From the NCBI RefSeq assembly GCF_016469035.1, contig NZ_JAEHJZ010000036.1, positions 72,475 to 136,474 on the forward strand: 64,000 nt of DNA, in the 5' to 3' direction. Each line of letters begins with the position of its first letter. Within the stretch, counting starts at the first letter, position 1. A model generated the notes under the pieces. The model searched no databases. It worked only from the letters and a program-made list of their open reading frames with translations, and was not told the DNA's origin. The position numbers were made by a program, and so were the translations under genes. The DNA is from Gelidibacter salicanalis (lineage in GTDB: Bacteria; Bacteroidota; Bacteroidia; Flavobacteriales; Flavobacteriaceae). This document shows, one piece after another, positions 1-11,946 of the stretch.

Positions 1-1827
<1,827 letters not shown>

Positions 1828-1859
1828 TTAAGTGAATCTGTTTGTATTGAATGAAGGTA

Positions 1860-2063
1860 TTACCCACCTTGAGTAGCTTGAATTATCAAAACAGTGTCAT
1901 TTTCTAACAATGTTTTAGATTCCCATGAATTTTTTACAACAATGGTATTATTAACTGCGACGGCAATACCATCTTGAGGTGAGTTTATTTGATTAAGTAA
2001 TTGAAGGATGTTGAAATCGTTGTTGACTTCTATAGATTTCTCGTTAACCCGTAATTTGATCAT
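1860..2063 (-). CDS. thiS: Sulfur carrier protein ThiS
   Basis: This 67-residue protein has the length and beta-grasp pattern of ThiS, and it ends in QATQGG. The terminal Gly-Gly is the site that is adenylated and converted to a thiocarboxylate, which donates sulfur to thiazole synthase ThiG. It is the first gene after the TPP riboswitch and is followed directly by thiC, an order common in Bacteroidota thiamin operons. thiG and thiH would be expected beyond the left edge of the window; this is inference. Confidence 0.93.
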   Translation of the reverse strand: MIKLRVNEKSIEVNNDFNILQLLNQINSPQDGIAVAVNNTIVVKNSWESKTLLENDTVLIIQATQGG

Positions 2064-2192
2064 AGTACAGTATATTTTAAATATGCTGTAAAAATTAAAA
2101 GGTTTGAGAAAGGATCAATTTGAAATGAAAGTACAGCCTTAGATGGCGTACAATTATAAAAAGCAGGTCCACACAATTAGGAGTGTGTTTTG

Positions 2193-2272
2193 TTACTTTT
2201 CCCTTCGCTGGTACTAACCGGATCAGGTTCAAAGGGTCTTTCTCAGTTCCAAATATTTAGAACACCCCTAAA
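2193..2272 (-). promoter_or_regulatory. TPP riboswitch (THI element)
   Basis: Read on the minus strand, the segment has the conserved TPP aptamer order: GGGGTGTTC closing stem, CTGAGA turn, ACCCTTTGAACCTGATC core, GGTTAGTACCAGC, then GAAGGGA. The CTGAGA and GAACCTGATC blocks are the most conserved parts of the family. It lies about 130 bases upstream of thiS, with thiC behind, which fits control of thiamin synthesis by the end product. No strong terminator hairpin was identified between the aptamer and thiS; in Bacteroidota control could act on translation or termination. Confidence 0.96.
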
Positions 2273-2733
2273 GTTTACAGGACAAACTTATTAAAATATT
2301 TGTTCCTGTCCCACTTTTAATGATTTTTTTTTATCAGGGACCGACTATTAAGGTGAATTGATTTTTGAGCTGTTAAATTGATTTCGTCAATAGCCCATTG
2401 GAGTTGCAGAATTCCAAAGAATTTTCTGATTATCCATGTAAACATGTGATCTGGAGGCTCAGATTTCACTTCTTATAGATACCAAAATAATATCAGAGGT
2501 TAGAATATTTTAGTGAAATTTTACATCTCATTCCCTCTTCAAATAAGGTGAAAAACATAACAATCATAAGGGTTATTAAGACCACATTATAGTGGAATGG
2601 ATCAGATTTTTATTTGAATGATTCAAAAGTAAAACTTCAGAATTTGTAAAAAATGGCATGGCTACCAACTATTAAATGAATGCCCCTTACGAAAAAATAA
2701 AGGCTATTTTCAATACAATGTTCTAACAAAAAC
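2273..2733. other. Gene-free spacer between glpF and the thiamin riboswitch
   Basis: AT-rich spacer of about 460 bases. It holds the 3' flank of glpF and the promoter region expected for the thiamin operon. No open frame, repeat or strong hairpin was recognised. Confidence 0.6.
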
Positions 2734-3462
2734 TTAAGACAAAACCAGCATCAAGAATGCAGCTAAAGAAGCACCTGCAATAGGTCCTAAAACAGGAATC
2801 CATGAATAAGTCCAGTCACTGGAAGCTTTATTTTGGATGGGTAAGATGGCATGCATAATTCTTGGACCCAAGTCACGAGCGGGATTGATGGCATAGCCCG
2901 TTGTACCACCTAATGACAAACCAATTGACCACACCACCAATGCTACAGGCAAAGCACCTAAAGACCCCAGTCCAATAACAGTTTCCGACTCTGCAATTGA
3001 CGCATCGGTAAAATAAAGAACTGAAAATATCAATACAAAAGTACCAACGCCCTCACTTAGAAAATTTGAAAACACATTTCTAATAGCTGGCGCAGTGCAG
3101 AATACCGCTTTTTTGGCCTGTGGATCTTCTGTGGCCATAAAATGATGTCTATAGACCAACCAGACGGTTCCGGAGCCCATCATGGCGCCAAGCATTTGAG
3201 CCAACACATAGGTAGGAACATCTTCCCATGGAAATATACCTGCAACTGCCAGACCTATACTTACGGCGGGGTTTAAATGGGCTCCACTGTGAGGTGATGC
3301 CACCACAACGGCCACATAAACCGCCAATGCCCATCCAGTGGTTATAACAATCCACCCACCGTTGTTTCCGATTGTTTTAGTTAACACAACATTTGCAACG
3401 ACGCCCCCTCCCAAAAGGATTAATAAAGCGGTTCCTATAATTTCTGATATAAATGGTGTCAT
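2734..3462 (-). CDS. glpF: Glycerol uptake facilitator (aquaglyceroporin, MIP family)
   Basis: This is an inner-membrane channel for passive glycerol entry. The 242-residue protein has the MIP duplication, with NPA boxes at HLNPAVSIG (about residues 62-70) and at INPARDLGPR (about residue 194). The aspartate right after the second NPAR is typical of glycerol-conducting members rather than strict water channels. Six hydrophobic segments are visible. It is the last gene of the run glpD-glpK-glpF, 94 bases after glpK, so glycerol that enters is phosphorylated at once. The overlapping frame inside the gene on the same strand is a shadow. Confidence 0.95.
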   Translation of the reverse strand: MTPFISEIIGTALLILLGGGVVANVVLTKTIGNNGGWIVITTGWALAVYVAVVVASPHSGAHLNPAVSIGLAVAGIFPWEDVPTYVLAQMLGAMMGSGTVWLVYRHHFMATEDPQAKKAVFCTAPAIRNVFSNFLSEGVGTFVLIFSVLYFTDASIAESETVIGLGSLGALPVALVVWSIGLSLGGTTGYAINPARDLGPRIMHAILPIQNKASSDWTYSWIPVLGPIAGASLAAFLMLVLS

Positions 3463-3556
3463 TCTTTATGTTACTTAGTATTGATTATTAATGTCCATCA
3501 CGGGAAAGTTGTTTTTTGATTAAAAGAATCATCAATTTCCCAACTAACAATTTAGG

Positions 3557-5053
3557 TTATTTTTCCTTCGTCCAATATTCCAAAGCATCAATGGCCCGAT
3601 ACCAGCCCTTGATATCTTTCTCTATGTCATCTCTCTTTTCTTTAGGTTTAAAACGTTGGTCGGTCTGCCAAATTTGTTGAATTTCTTCCGGGTTCTCCCA
3701 ATAACCTACGGCCAATCCAGCTAAAAACGCCGCCCCCATGGCTGTGGTTTCGACAATTTTTGGACGGACAGTTTCTGTATTAAGTACATCGGCCTGAAAC
3801 TGCATCAACATATCATTGATGGTTGCACCACCATCTACCCGAAGCTCCTTTATGGAAATTCCTGAATCTGCTTCCATAGCTTTTAGGATGTCCATAACTT
3901 GATAGGCAATAGATTCCAACGCCGCACGTGCAATATGTGCATCTGTACTGCCTCTGGTCAAGCCAAAAATTGTTCCCTGGGCGTGTTGGTTCCAATGTGG
4001 TGCACCAAGACCGGCAAAAGCAGGAACAAAATACACGCCCTCTGAGCTTTCAACTGAACTTGCCAATTTTTCAACATCAGAAGAAGTCCTGATGATTTTC
4101 AGACTATCACGAAGCCATTGTACCACGGCACCAGCAATAAATATACTGCCTTCAAAGGCATATGTGGTTTTATCATTAATTTTCCATGCTACAGTTGTCA
4201 AGAGATTGTTCTTGGATACGACTGGTTTATCGCCAATATTCATGAGCATAAAACAACCCGTGCCGTAAGTATTCTTCACCATTCCAGGTTTAGTACACAT
4301 TTGACCAAATAAAGCTGATTGTTGGTCTCCTGCAATTCCTGCTATCGGAATTTTCGCATCATAAAATGTAGAATTGGTATGTCCATAAACTTCACTGGAT
4401 GCCTTTACCTCAGGCAACATACTTCTTGGAACGCTCAACAGTTCCAACAGTTCATCATCCCAGTCCATAGTATTAATATTGAAAAGCATTGTTCTGGATG
4501 CATTGGTAACGTCCGTAATGTGCTTTTCTCCCTTGGTAAAATTCCATACCAACCAAGAATCAATGGTTCCTAAAATGAGATCTCCCGCTTCCGCACTTTC
4601 CCTTGCACCTTTCACATTATCCAAGATCCACTTCACTTTTGTACCAGAAAAATAGGAATCAATAACAAGCCCCGTCTTTTCTCTAATGAGATCGTTCTTA
4701 CCTTGTTTCTTCAGATCATCGCAATAACCGGAGGTTCTTTTATCCTGCCAAACGATAGCATTATATATAGGTTTTCCAGTTTTTTTATTCCAAACCACAA
4801 CGGTCTCACGCTGATTGGTTATTCCGATGGCCGCAATATTCTCTATGTTTAAACCTTTTTTTGCAATTGCTTCTGCCGCAACGCCTGTTTGTGTGGACCA
4901 AATTTCCAATGGATCATGTTCTACCCAACCTGGCTTGGGAAAATATTGGGTAAATTCCTTTTGAGCAATTGAAATTATCGCACCCTTTTTATTAAAGATG
5001 ATAGCTCTGGAGCTTGTTGTACCTTGGTCTAAAGCAAGTATGTATTCCGCCAT
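3557..5053 (-). CDS. glpK: Glycerol kinase
   Basis: Phosphorylates glycerol to sn-glycerol 3-phosphate with ATP in the cytoplasm. The 498-residue length is standard for the family. It opens with the FGGY-family phosphate-binding loop [12 protein letters not shown], has the [10 protein letters not shown] adenosine-side motif near the middle, and the C-terminal half contains [18 protein letters not shown] and [13 protein letters not shown]. It lies between glpD (65 bases upstream) and glpF (94 bases downstream), all on the minus strand, forming a complete glycerol entry module. Control by the DeoR/GlpR-type regulator at 17441 is inferred from family knowledge. Confidence 0.97.
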   Translation of the reverse strand: MAEYILALDQGTTSSRAIIFNKKGAIISIAQKEFTQYFPKPGWVEHDPLEIWSTQTGVAAEAIAKKGLNIENIAAIGITNQRETVVVWNKKTGKPIYNAIVWQDKRTSGYCDDLKKQGKNDLIREKTGLVIDSYFSGTKVKWILDNVKGARESAEAGDLILGTIDSWLVWNFTKGEKHITDVTNASRTMLFNINTMDWDDELLELLSVPRSMLPEVKASSEVYGHTNSTFYDAKIPIAGIAGDQQSALFGQMCTKPGMVKNTYGTGCFMLMNIGDKPVVSKNNLLTTVAWKINDKTTYAFEGSIFIAGAVVQWLRDSLKIIRTSSDVEKLASSVESSEGVYFVPAFAGLGAPHWNQHAQGTIFGLTRGSTDAHIARAALESIAYQVMDILKAMEADSGISIKELRVDGGATINDMLMQFQADVLNTETVRPKIVETTAMGAAFLAGLAVGYWENPEEIQQIWQTDQRFKPKEKRDDIEKDIKGWYRAIDALEYWTKEK

Positions 5054-5118
5054 ATTAAATTGTTTTTAAGTTTATAAATAGATTTAGAACATTCCCAAAT
5101 ACTTAAGAATGATATCAA

Positions 5119-6681
5119 CTATAGTATATATTGATTTGCCAATTGCCTAAATTCTTCTATCTGTGCTTCCTTCCATCCGTCAGCTTTACCTAAATACTGT
5201 GATAAAACTTCAGCCACATAGGGCGCGACCTCTTGGGCTGCCTTAGCATCCAAAAATAAAATTCGTACGCGTCGTGCTAGGACATCTTCAACCGTTCGCG
5301 CCATTTCATTAGTAACGGCCCAGACCACCTCCGCCTTTAAAAATTCTAACCGTGGGTGTAATTTTTCACCCAATTCTGGAGATGTTGATATCAGTTGTTC
5401 AATGGCTTTTTGATCAGTACCATATATATAAAGATGGTCTGAATCATCAGCTGAACCATCGGCTCCGTGAATAGCCAGATGTTTCGTCCGACAATCTTTA
5501 TGGGGTAATTTTCCCAATGATATTGCCTTATTCATGGTGTCTTGCGCCATTCTTCTATACGTAGTCCACTTACCGCCAGTGATCGTCATCAACCCAGAGT
5601 CGGATACTATGACCTTGTGGCTCCTTGAAATTTCCTTTGTTTTTTCTGAAGCGTCCTTTGGAGCTGCCAAGGGACGCAATCCGGCAAATATGCTCAGGAC
5701 ATCACTTCTTGAAACCGTTTTATTCAAATATGCATTCGCCGTTTCCAAAATAAAATCAATCTCCTTTTCCAAGGGCTTTGGCTCCAAACTGTGACTGTCC
5801 AATAAGGTATCTGTCGTTCCCACCACGACGCGATTATGCCAAGGCACTAAAAAAAGCACCCGACCATCGGTCGTTTTAGGGATCATAATGGCATCTTCAC
5901 CAGGCAAAAAAGAGCGATCCAACACCAAATGAATGCCTTGGCTTGGCCTGACCGTATTTTTCGCATCTGATTTATCCATCTGAAGGATCTCATCGGTAAA
6001 TACGCCAGTGGCATTAATGACCACTTTAGCATTGAGTTGATAATCAACACCACCATCTGCATCTCTTGCCATGACCCCACTCACTTTTCCCTCTTTGTTT
6101 TTTAGCAATTTGCAAACCTTAAAATGATTTAAAGCCGTCGCCCCCTGCTCAATGCAGGTTTGGGCAATGTTGACTGCCAATCGGGCATCGTCAAATTGAC
6201 CATCGTGGTAGACCACCCCGCCTTTAAGATGATTGGTTTGGATGGTAGAAAGCCGTTTGGAAGTTTTCTTTTTTGAAATACGGATGGAGGAGCCAAAACT
6301 CAACTTACCCGCTAACAAATCATAAATTTTCAGACCTACCGTGTAAAGAATGGTGTCCCACCAATTATAGTTTGGAATAATAAACGACTGATTTTTAACG
6401 AGGTGAGATGCGTTTTTGAGCATCAAACCTCTTTCATACAGAGCTTCTTTGACCAAGTCAATATTACCTTGAGCCAAATAACGTACACCACCATGAACCA
6501 GTTTCGTACTTCTGCTGGATGTACCTTTTGCAAAATCGGATTGCTCCAAGAGAAGTGTTTTAAACCCTCTAGTCGCACTGTCCAATGCTACGCCCAAACC
6601 CGTAGCACCACCACCTACGATAATAACATCCCAATCTTGGTTGTCAACTATTTGTTTTAATAATGTTTCTCTACTGAACAA
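5119..6681 (-). CDS. glpD: FAD-dependent glycerol-3-phosphate dehydrogenase
   Basis: Oxidises sn-glycerol 3-phosphate to dihydroxyacetone phosphate at the membrane, passing electrons to quinone (GlpD) or, in GlpO relatives, to oxygen. The 520-residue protein begins with a clear FAD Rossmann motif, VIIVGGGATGLGVALD (about residues 20-35), followed by the substrate-region motif STKLVHGGVRYL. A C-terminal GlpD-type domain covers roughly the last 120 residues. It follows the HAD phosphatase gene after a 172-base gap, so it may have its own promoter or be read through from the SusC operon. I chose the ATG at 6681, which gives a family-typical N-terminus. Confidence 0.95.
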   Translation of the reverse strand: MFSRETLLKQIVDNQDWDVIIVGGGATGLGVALDSATRGFKTLLLEQSDFAKGTSSRSTKLVHGGVRYLAQGNIDLVKEALYERGLMLKNASHLVKNQSFIIPNYNWWDTILYTVGLKIYDLLAGKLSFGSSIRISKKKTSKRLSTIQTNHLKGGVVYHDGQFDDARLAVNIAQTCIEQGATALNHFKVCKLLKNKEGKVSGVMARDADGGVDYQLNAKVVINATGVFTDEILQMDKSDAKNTVRPSQGIHLVLDRSFLPGEDAIMIPKTTDGRVLFLVPWHNRVVVGTTDTLLDSHSLEPKPLEKEIDFILETANAYLNKTVSRSDVLSIFAGLRPLAAPKDASEKTKEISRSHKVIVSDSGLMTITGGKWTTYRRMAQDTMNKAISLGKLPHKDCRTKHLAIHGADGSADDSDHLYIYGTDQKAIEQLISTSPELGEKLHPRLEFLKAEVVWAVTNEMARTVEDVLARRVRILFLDAKAAQEVAPYVAEVLSQYLGKADGWKEAQIEEFRQLANQYIL

Positions 6682-6853
6682 TTTGCTTGTATTTAGTACT
6701 ATTACTTTCTTTTCATTTAAAAATACGGGTTCCTAAAGACCATTTTTTTTCTAAAAATCTCATTTTCATGACTTTTGATCCTTACTTAAAATCATATAAG
6801 AGTCAGAATTTTTATTTTAAAAAATGTCCATAGAATTCTTTTATTGTGAAGTT

Positions 6854-7804
6854 TTAGGGCTTAACTTTTGGATTACTCTTATTAGGCTTTATACGTCTTT
6901 CTTGGGATATATATTCATAATCACCTGTTGGAATGTCATTGCTGTACACCGTAAGTCCTCCGTACTTGTCCCAATATTTCTTAACAGTATATCCATCCAT
7001 GGCTCCTGCATGTTCCCCTTTTTCAACTTTACTGTCATCAGGATTTACAATCATTTTAATTCCAACGGATTCGTTCATCATTTCTAGATCGCCCCTGCTA
7101 TTTCCTGCAACAAATAAAGGACGGGACTTTATAACGGTTTGTATTGCTTCTGCCTTACCGTAATCCTGTGGAATTGGATAGACCATGTTATCGGTTATCT
7201 TACCATGGCTAATAACAGATTTAACACCTATGATTCGATTAACAGGTATTCCTAAATTTTCACTGACAAATTTTTGATATAAAACTTCTGGAGATGCGGT
7301 TAATACCCAAATTTCAAACCCATATGTTTCTAGATTAGCTAAAAGCTCACGCATTTCAGGATAGAATTTTGTCTGATACATTTCATGAAAATAATAATTG
7401 CCAACGGCTTCCATTTCATCTGGAGATAAGCCAGAAAAGAACTTAATTCGATTGGTGACATAATTCGTACCCACATTGTCACCTTCCGATAAATTTTTTA
7501 TAATCGCCATTTTAGCTTTTGATATACTATCATTTCCATTGGCATATCTGTCTTTAGCAAAGGCGTACATGGCTTCATCAGCTAAATAATGGGGGGCTTG
7601 TCCAAACAATGTACCGTCACAATCCAACACAGCCACTTTGCGCTCCTTGATAATTAAGGTGGAATTTAAGAAGCTTTTAATTTTTTGGTTGGTATCTAAT
7701 GGCCAACTATCAATTGGTTTATAAGATTGTGTATATGCGGATACGAAACATAATAAGAAAAATGGAAGCAGTAATAATTTGTTACACTTGGTCAAAAATT
7801 TCAT
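6854..7804 (-). CDS. Secreted HAD-family phosphatase
   Basis: A 316-residue protein with a signal peptide (hydrophobic residues 10-25, likely cut after AYTQ). The HAD motif I is DCDGTLF at about residue 61 (nucleophile D61, acid/base D63). Motif II is VLTAS, and motif IV is GNSRGDLEMM. The fold resembles phosphoserine or phosphorylcholine phosphatase relatives. It is 9 bases after the glycerophosphodiester phosphodiesterase gene, so a role in dephosphorylating a released product such as glycerol 3-phosphate or phosphocholine in the periplasm is likely. The exact substrate cannot be read from the sequence. Confidence 0.82.
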   Translation of the reverse strand: MKFLTKCNKLLLLPFFLLCFVSAYTQSYKPIDSWPLDTNQKIKSFLNSTLIIKERKVAVLDCDGTLFGQAPHYLADEAMYAFAKDRYANGNDSISKAKMAIIKNLSEGDNVGTNYVTNRIKFFSGLSPDEMEAVGNYYFHEMYQTKFYPEMRELLANLETYGFEIWVLTASPEVLYQKFVSENLGIPVNRIIGVKSVISHGKITDNMVYPIPQDYGKAEAIQTVIKSRPLFVAGNSRGDLEMMNESVGIKMIVNPDDSKVEKGEHAGAMDGYTVKKYWDKYGGLTVYSNDIPTGDYEYISQERRIKPNKSNPKVKP

Positions 7805-7813
7805 AATGACAGT

Positions 7814-8608
7814 TTAGTTTTTGTTTAAAATTTTAAAAAGCAATTCTGGTTCGTTGGTGGTAATATAATCTACTTTGTTGTCCAACAAAGTCCTCATATC
7901 TTCTTCTTTATTTACCGTCCAATAGTTGACCGTCATGCCCAAATCATGAGCTTCCTTTATCCAATGGGGATTTTTTAAGAAGGTTTTAAAATTATAATCT
8001 ATTCCTGTGTAACCCACCAAAAAAGCTTCGGCCGGGGTTTTATCACCATTAAGATATGCTACCTTAGCTTTTGGGTCTAGTTTTTTTATCAATTGACCAG
8101 CTTCATAGCTAAAGCAAATATATTCTACCATTGACTGTGCGTTTAAACTTTTCACCATATCCACAGCCATTTCTGTTAATTTCAATGTTCTTTCCAAACC
8201 AGCAGGGGCCTTTTTAATTTCCAAGATCAATTTGGTCTTTTTTTGTTTAAGGCCTTCCTCCAAATATGCTTTAACGGTAGGTATCTTCTCACCATTGGTA
8301 TGTTCCTTAACCAATAGCTCGCTATAAGTGGAGGTTTCAATATCAATCCCCATAAAGTCCTTATCGTGATTTACAACCATTATATCATCTTTTGAAAGAT
8401 GGATATCAAATTCAGATCCATAACACCCTAGCGATATAGCTTTTTTAAGGGAAGCAATTGAGTTTTCTGGTAAGCCTGAGGCCTTCCATGCTCCCCTATG
8501 GGCAATAACGGGATTATTAACACTTTTGCAACTGGCAAGCATCACTAAGAAAACGAGTAATAATGCCATTCTTGAATAGGTTTTAAAAGATAAAATAGTT
8601 CTTGTCAT
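7814..8608 (-). CDS. Glycerophosphodiester phosphodiesterase, lipoprotein
   Basis: Splits glycerophosphodiesters (for example glycerophosphocholine or glycerophosphoethanolamine) into sn-glycerol 3-phosphate and an alcohol. Family motifs are clear: HRGAW with PENS a few residues on (HR at residues 37-38), the EFDIHLSKD metal-binding pair, and the second histidine in VVNHDKDF. The 264-residue protein starts with a lipoprotein signal ending in LASC (C27), so it is probably anchored in a membrane facing the periplasm or surface. It sits between a secreted metallophosphoesterase and a secreted HAD phosphatase and upstream of glpDKF, which explains where the glycerol 3-phosphate goes. Confidence 0.95.
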   Translation of the reverse strand: MTRTILSFKTYSRMALLLVFLVMLASCKSVNNPVIAHRGAWKASGLPENSIASLKKAISLGCYGSEFDIHLSKDDIMVVNHDKDFMGIDIETSTYSELLVKEHTNGEKIPTVKAYLEEGLKQKKTKLILEIKKAPAGLERTLKLTEMAVDMVKSLNAQSMVEYICFSYEAGQLIKKLDPKAKVAYLNGDKTPAEAFLVGYTGIDYNFKTFLKNPHWIKEAHDLGMTVNYWTVNKEEDMRTLLDNKVDYITTNEPELLFKILNKN

Positions 8609-8693
8609 AGGTGTTTTATTAAAATTATTTTGATGCCAGTAATAGAGCCAATCAAGATCTAAAAATGCTCACAAACAAGGATAACTTATATAA

Positions 8694-10673
8694 TTAGATC
8701 ATATCATAAGTAAAAGCTTTTGGTCGAACCATGCTTTCACGAAATACATTGCCAAAACGGTCTGTTACTTTAATCTCCAATGTAGTATTGGGTGCCGAAG
8801 CGGTGACCTTAAATATATGTGGGGTTTTATTAGTTACGAAAGCTTCGGTTGGAACTGCTCCAGCATTTAAACGCAGCGCATCATAGGAAATAATATGTAA
8901 TGGATCTTTTGCATTTATCCTTTTAGTTGACAGTTCTATCCCATTTTCTTTAACTTCAATTTTCCAATTCTTTTCAAAGGCCCAAACGTTAATCAAAACT
9001 TCATTGTTATTATTTGGCTGTCCATAAGATTCCACATAGGGGGCCAAATCAGCATCTGTAGCTTTAGGCGCAAAATTAGCAGCGGTAATGTGTACAGAAT
9101 TCAAATCATAAGTTCGAAATTGATAATCCTCATTATGTCCAATTCCCTTATAGATCCAATCTAGATTTTTTCCATTCATTCTCCAAACACCATAACCTCC
9201 GGGACTACCGTCTTTACAGATATGATTGTCGGCATAACCGTTTTTACCTGTCCACCACCAAGTCGCACATATAGCCCCTGTATTGTGCTCCATTAAATTT
9301 GACGCTTCCTCTACTCTATAATTTACATGGACATGGCCGGTCAATACATGGACTGTAGAGAAATCATGTAAGGCGTCAATCAAAGCACTTCCATTGTCCA
9401 GGTTAACTTTATTAATCTGATTACCATTTACATCAAGGGTTGGCTTACTATATAATGGGACATGCATCGCCACTACAACAGGGGTACCTTTGTCTGTTAT
9501 GGCTGCAAGATCTTTTTTTAACCATTTGATCTGTTCAGAATCAATGGAATAATTATAATTACGACTGCCAACAGTTCCTGGGGAGCCCCCCGTATTTATA
9601 TATTCAACATTATCCAGCACAACATAATGGATCTTACCTAAATTGAACGAATAATACGTTGGCCCAAGAACTTCCCTGTATTCATTTTCAGCTTCCCAAT
9701 CATTGGCAAAATAAGGGTCATAATCATGGTTCCCTATTAAATTAAAAACAGGACAATTGAGCATATTCATATACGGTACATACTCTTTCAGGGCAAAATT
9801 ATTATTGTACCAATAGGTATCCCAAGTCATATCACCTAAGGTCAGTACATACACTTTGGTGCCATCTGCGGAATATTTATCAATACTTGCATTGACATCT
9901 GGAAGAACCTTACCGGTATATTGATCAATATCATTGTTGCGATTGGCCAAGTGCCAATCAGCCATAGGTATAACCACGTGCTTCTCATTATCGACCTTAA
10001 TCAAAGAAAAATCTTTTTGTTCAACGGTGCTTACGCTATTACTTAAGCGCTTAAAGAATTGGGGTATATTTCCAACGGTGGTTGCCTCATAGTTACCAGG
10101 AATTGAAATAAATACAAATCCCGTTTTTTTAAGGGAAGGAAGATAATAGATCCCTTTATCATCTGTGACCGTAACTTCATACCCATCTGAAACAACTACC
10201 CCTGCAATACCTTCTCCATCAGAGAATACCATCCCCTTTACCGTCATGCCACCAATATCAGGAATATTAGTATCTGCAATCAGGTTAAACAGGGTGGATC
10301 CTAACACTAAGCTCAAGGTGCCCCGAGTGACTGAAATCTTATAATTTCCGGTAGTAAATGTTGCCGGTAAAATGAAACTTACATCTTTATCAGAAACGGC
10401 CGAGGCATCACTGGTAAAGGTTATGCTAGCGTCTGAAATTGAGACAAATTTAAAAGTATCTACTATTTTAAAGCCTCTTCCACTAAAAATTACAGCACCT
10501 CCTTCAACGACATCAATATTTGAGGGAATTGAAACTTCTGAAATATTCAGACCAATATTTTGGTCAATGTCATCAACCCCATTTTTGCTACAGTTGGTAA
10601 ATGCCATACCACTTATTCCAGCAAATGTAGTGAGGCTGCCTACCTTAAGAAATTTTCTTCTACTATTCTCCAT
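8694..10673 (-). CDS. Secreted calcineurin-type metallophosphoesterase
   Basis: A 659-residue protein with three parts. Residues 1-30 form an export signal with a twin-arginine-like SRRKFLK and a possible lipobox ending at C28. Residues 45-225 hold an IPT/TIG-like and a carboxypeptidase-regulatory-like beta domain. The calcineurin metallophosphatase domain follows, with DWH (239-241), GD (280-281), GNHD (314-317), a later AMHVP and TGHVH, and a C-terminal beta domain. The motif set is complete, so it is probably active on a phosphomonoester or diester. It is 16 bases after the BACON lipoprotein gene within the SusC operon. Export of the folded metal enzyme by Tat is inferred from the RR motif. 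Confidence 0.9.
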   Translation of the reverse strand: MENSRRKFLKVGSLTTFAGISGMAFTNCSKNGVDDIDQNIGLNISEVSIPSNIDVVEGGAVIFSGRGFKIVDTFKFVSISDASITFTSDASAVSDKDVSFILPATFTTGNYKISVTRGTLSLVLGSTLFNLIADTNIPDIGGMTVKGMVFSDGEGIAGVVVSDGYEVTVTDDKGIYYLPSLKKTGFVFISIPGNYEATTVGNIPQFFKRLSNSVSTVEQKDFSLIKVDNEKHVVIPMADWHLANRNNDIDQYTGKVLPDVNASIDKYSADGTKVYVLTLGDMTWDTYWYNNNFALKEYVPYMNMLNCPVFNLIGNHDYDPYFANDWEAENEYREVLGPTYYSFNLGKIHYVVLDNVEYINTGGSPGTVGSRNYNYSIDSEQIKWLKKDLAAITDKGTPVVVAMHVPLYSKPTLDVNGNQINKVNLDNGSALIDALHDFSTVHVLTGHVHVNYRVEEASNLMEHNTGAICATWWWTGKNGYADNHICKDGSPGGYGVWRMNGKNLDWIYKGIGHNEDYQFRTYDLNSVHITAANFAPKATDADLAPYVESYGQPNNNNEVLINVWAFEKNWKIEVKENGIELSTKRINAKDPLHIISYDALRLNAGAVPTEAFVTNKTPHIFKVTASAPNTTLEIKVTDRFGNVFRESMVRPKAFTYDMI

Positions 10674-10689
10674 TTATGATATCTTTTTG

Positions 10690-11922
10690 TTATTCTATGA
10701 TTTTCACTTTAATATCATCAAGAAAAATACGATTCTTACCTTTTCCAACTCCCACAAGATTAAAATCACCTCCCAGAAACCTCAATTGGGTTTCAGCAGT
10801 GGCACCCATAATTATAAACTCATAAGTGCTTTCTTCCTTTAACCAAATGTCGGTACTATCAGGATCTTCATCATAATCTGGCCAATTATCAACTGTAAAT
10901 GAGTTAACGCTCGTAGTCCCAGGCCCTACCACACTTACCTTCAAATTATTGTCGTCTTCTGTACCACCCTTTGTTTTATAAGGAACCGCTTTAAAAGTGA
11001 CCTTAACATTGGTAGGTTCTGTCAGGGCTGAGAGAGCCGGTGAAATTAAATCGCCGCCATAACCTGTTTTACCTAATTTAAGAAACCCAGTACGTGCATA
11101 TACTACTTTTTGATTGCCCGCATCTTCACTGACAGTACTGTTCCATCCTCTAGCCATCTCATCAGCTGTCCAAGAATCCATTCTAGTTTCTCCTGAAGTC
11201 GTATAAAATATGGTACTACCGTAGTTTAACCAATCAAAATTTTCTTCTAATATCACATTTCCAGAAGATTGAGTAATCAAAACCTCTTTAGTCAAATCAG
11301 GGTAGCCTGCAGAACTGATAATTAATTTAGTGCTACGTTCATCACCTCTGTTTTTGGAAGCAAGAAGTACGATTTTAGTTTCAGAGACTTCAACTTCGCT
11401 CAACCAATCACCGTTTTCTAATGTATAATTCCAATCAACGTTTGCTTTTACAGGAATAGCGACATTACCCTCTGCCGAAGGAATTGAAATGCCATCCGCA
11501 GCATCTTGTAGAATAATAAAAGGAACATTTGCCTCTTGATCTACACGAAAGAGAATAGGCTGTTCTTTTCCGTCTACTATGAAAGCAAAATTCACACTTC
11601 GTGCATCAAAAGTTGTATTTTCCTTAACTGTAAATTTAAAAATCCCATCATCCTTACCTTCTGAAGGAAACACCTTTACCCAATCTACATTTTCTTGTGC
11701 CACAATTTGCCAAGCACCGTTGGAACGTACAGTATAAGATTTAGAAACTCCTTTAATGTCTGTTACAATTCCAGTTGGATTTTCTTCGATATTGAAATAC
11801 GATTCGCTTTCAATCACGTCATCATCGTCACTACAAGATATAAATACAAGAGCGCATAGACATAAGAGAGATGCAAATACCAGTCTTACTGATTTTATAT
11901 TTAAAATAATTTTTGTGTTCAT
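10690..11922 (-). CDS. BACON-domain surface lipoprotein in SusCD operon
   Basis: A 410-residue lipoprotein with signal peptide and lipobox ending FISC, followed by an Asp-rich stretch (SDDDD) like Bacteroidota surface-export signals. Two BACON-like beta domains are visible at about residues 40-130 and 130-220, with the typical pattern of a W near 'NGAWQI' and 'VDWNYTL'. The C-terminal half looks like a beta-sandwich ligand-binding region. It occupies the position of SusE/SusF-type binding proteins directly behind SusD. It probably helps to capture the substrate at the cell surface; the ligand is not known. Confidence 0.8.
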   Translation of the reverse strand: MNTKIILNIKSVRLVFASLLCLCALVFISCSDDDDVIESESYFNIEENPTGIVTDIKGVSKSYTVRSNGAWQIVAQENVDWVKVFPSEGKDDGIFKFTVKENTTFDARSVNFAFIVDGKEQPILFRVDQEANVPFIILQDAADGISIPSAEGNVAIPVKANVDWNYTLENGDWLSEVEVSETKIVLLASKNRGDERSTKLIISSAGYPDLTKEVLITQSSGNVILEENFDWLNYGSTIFYTTSGETRMDSWTADEMARGWNSTVSEDAGNQKVVYARTGFLKLGKTGYGGDLISPALSALTEPTNVKVTFKAVPYKTKGGTEDDNNLKVSVVGPGTTSVNSFTVDNWPDYDEDPDSTDIWLKEESTYEFIIMGATAETQLRFLGGDFNLVGVGKGKNRIFLDDIKVKIIE

Positions 11923-11946
11923 AATATTTAGATTTTTTCACAATTT

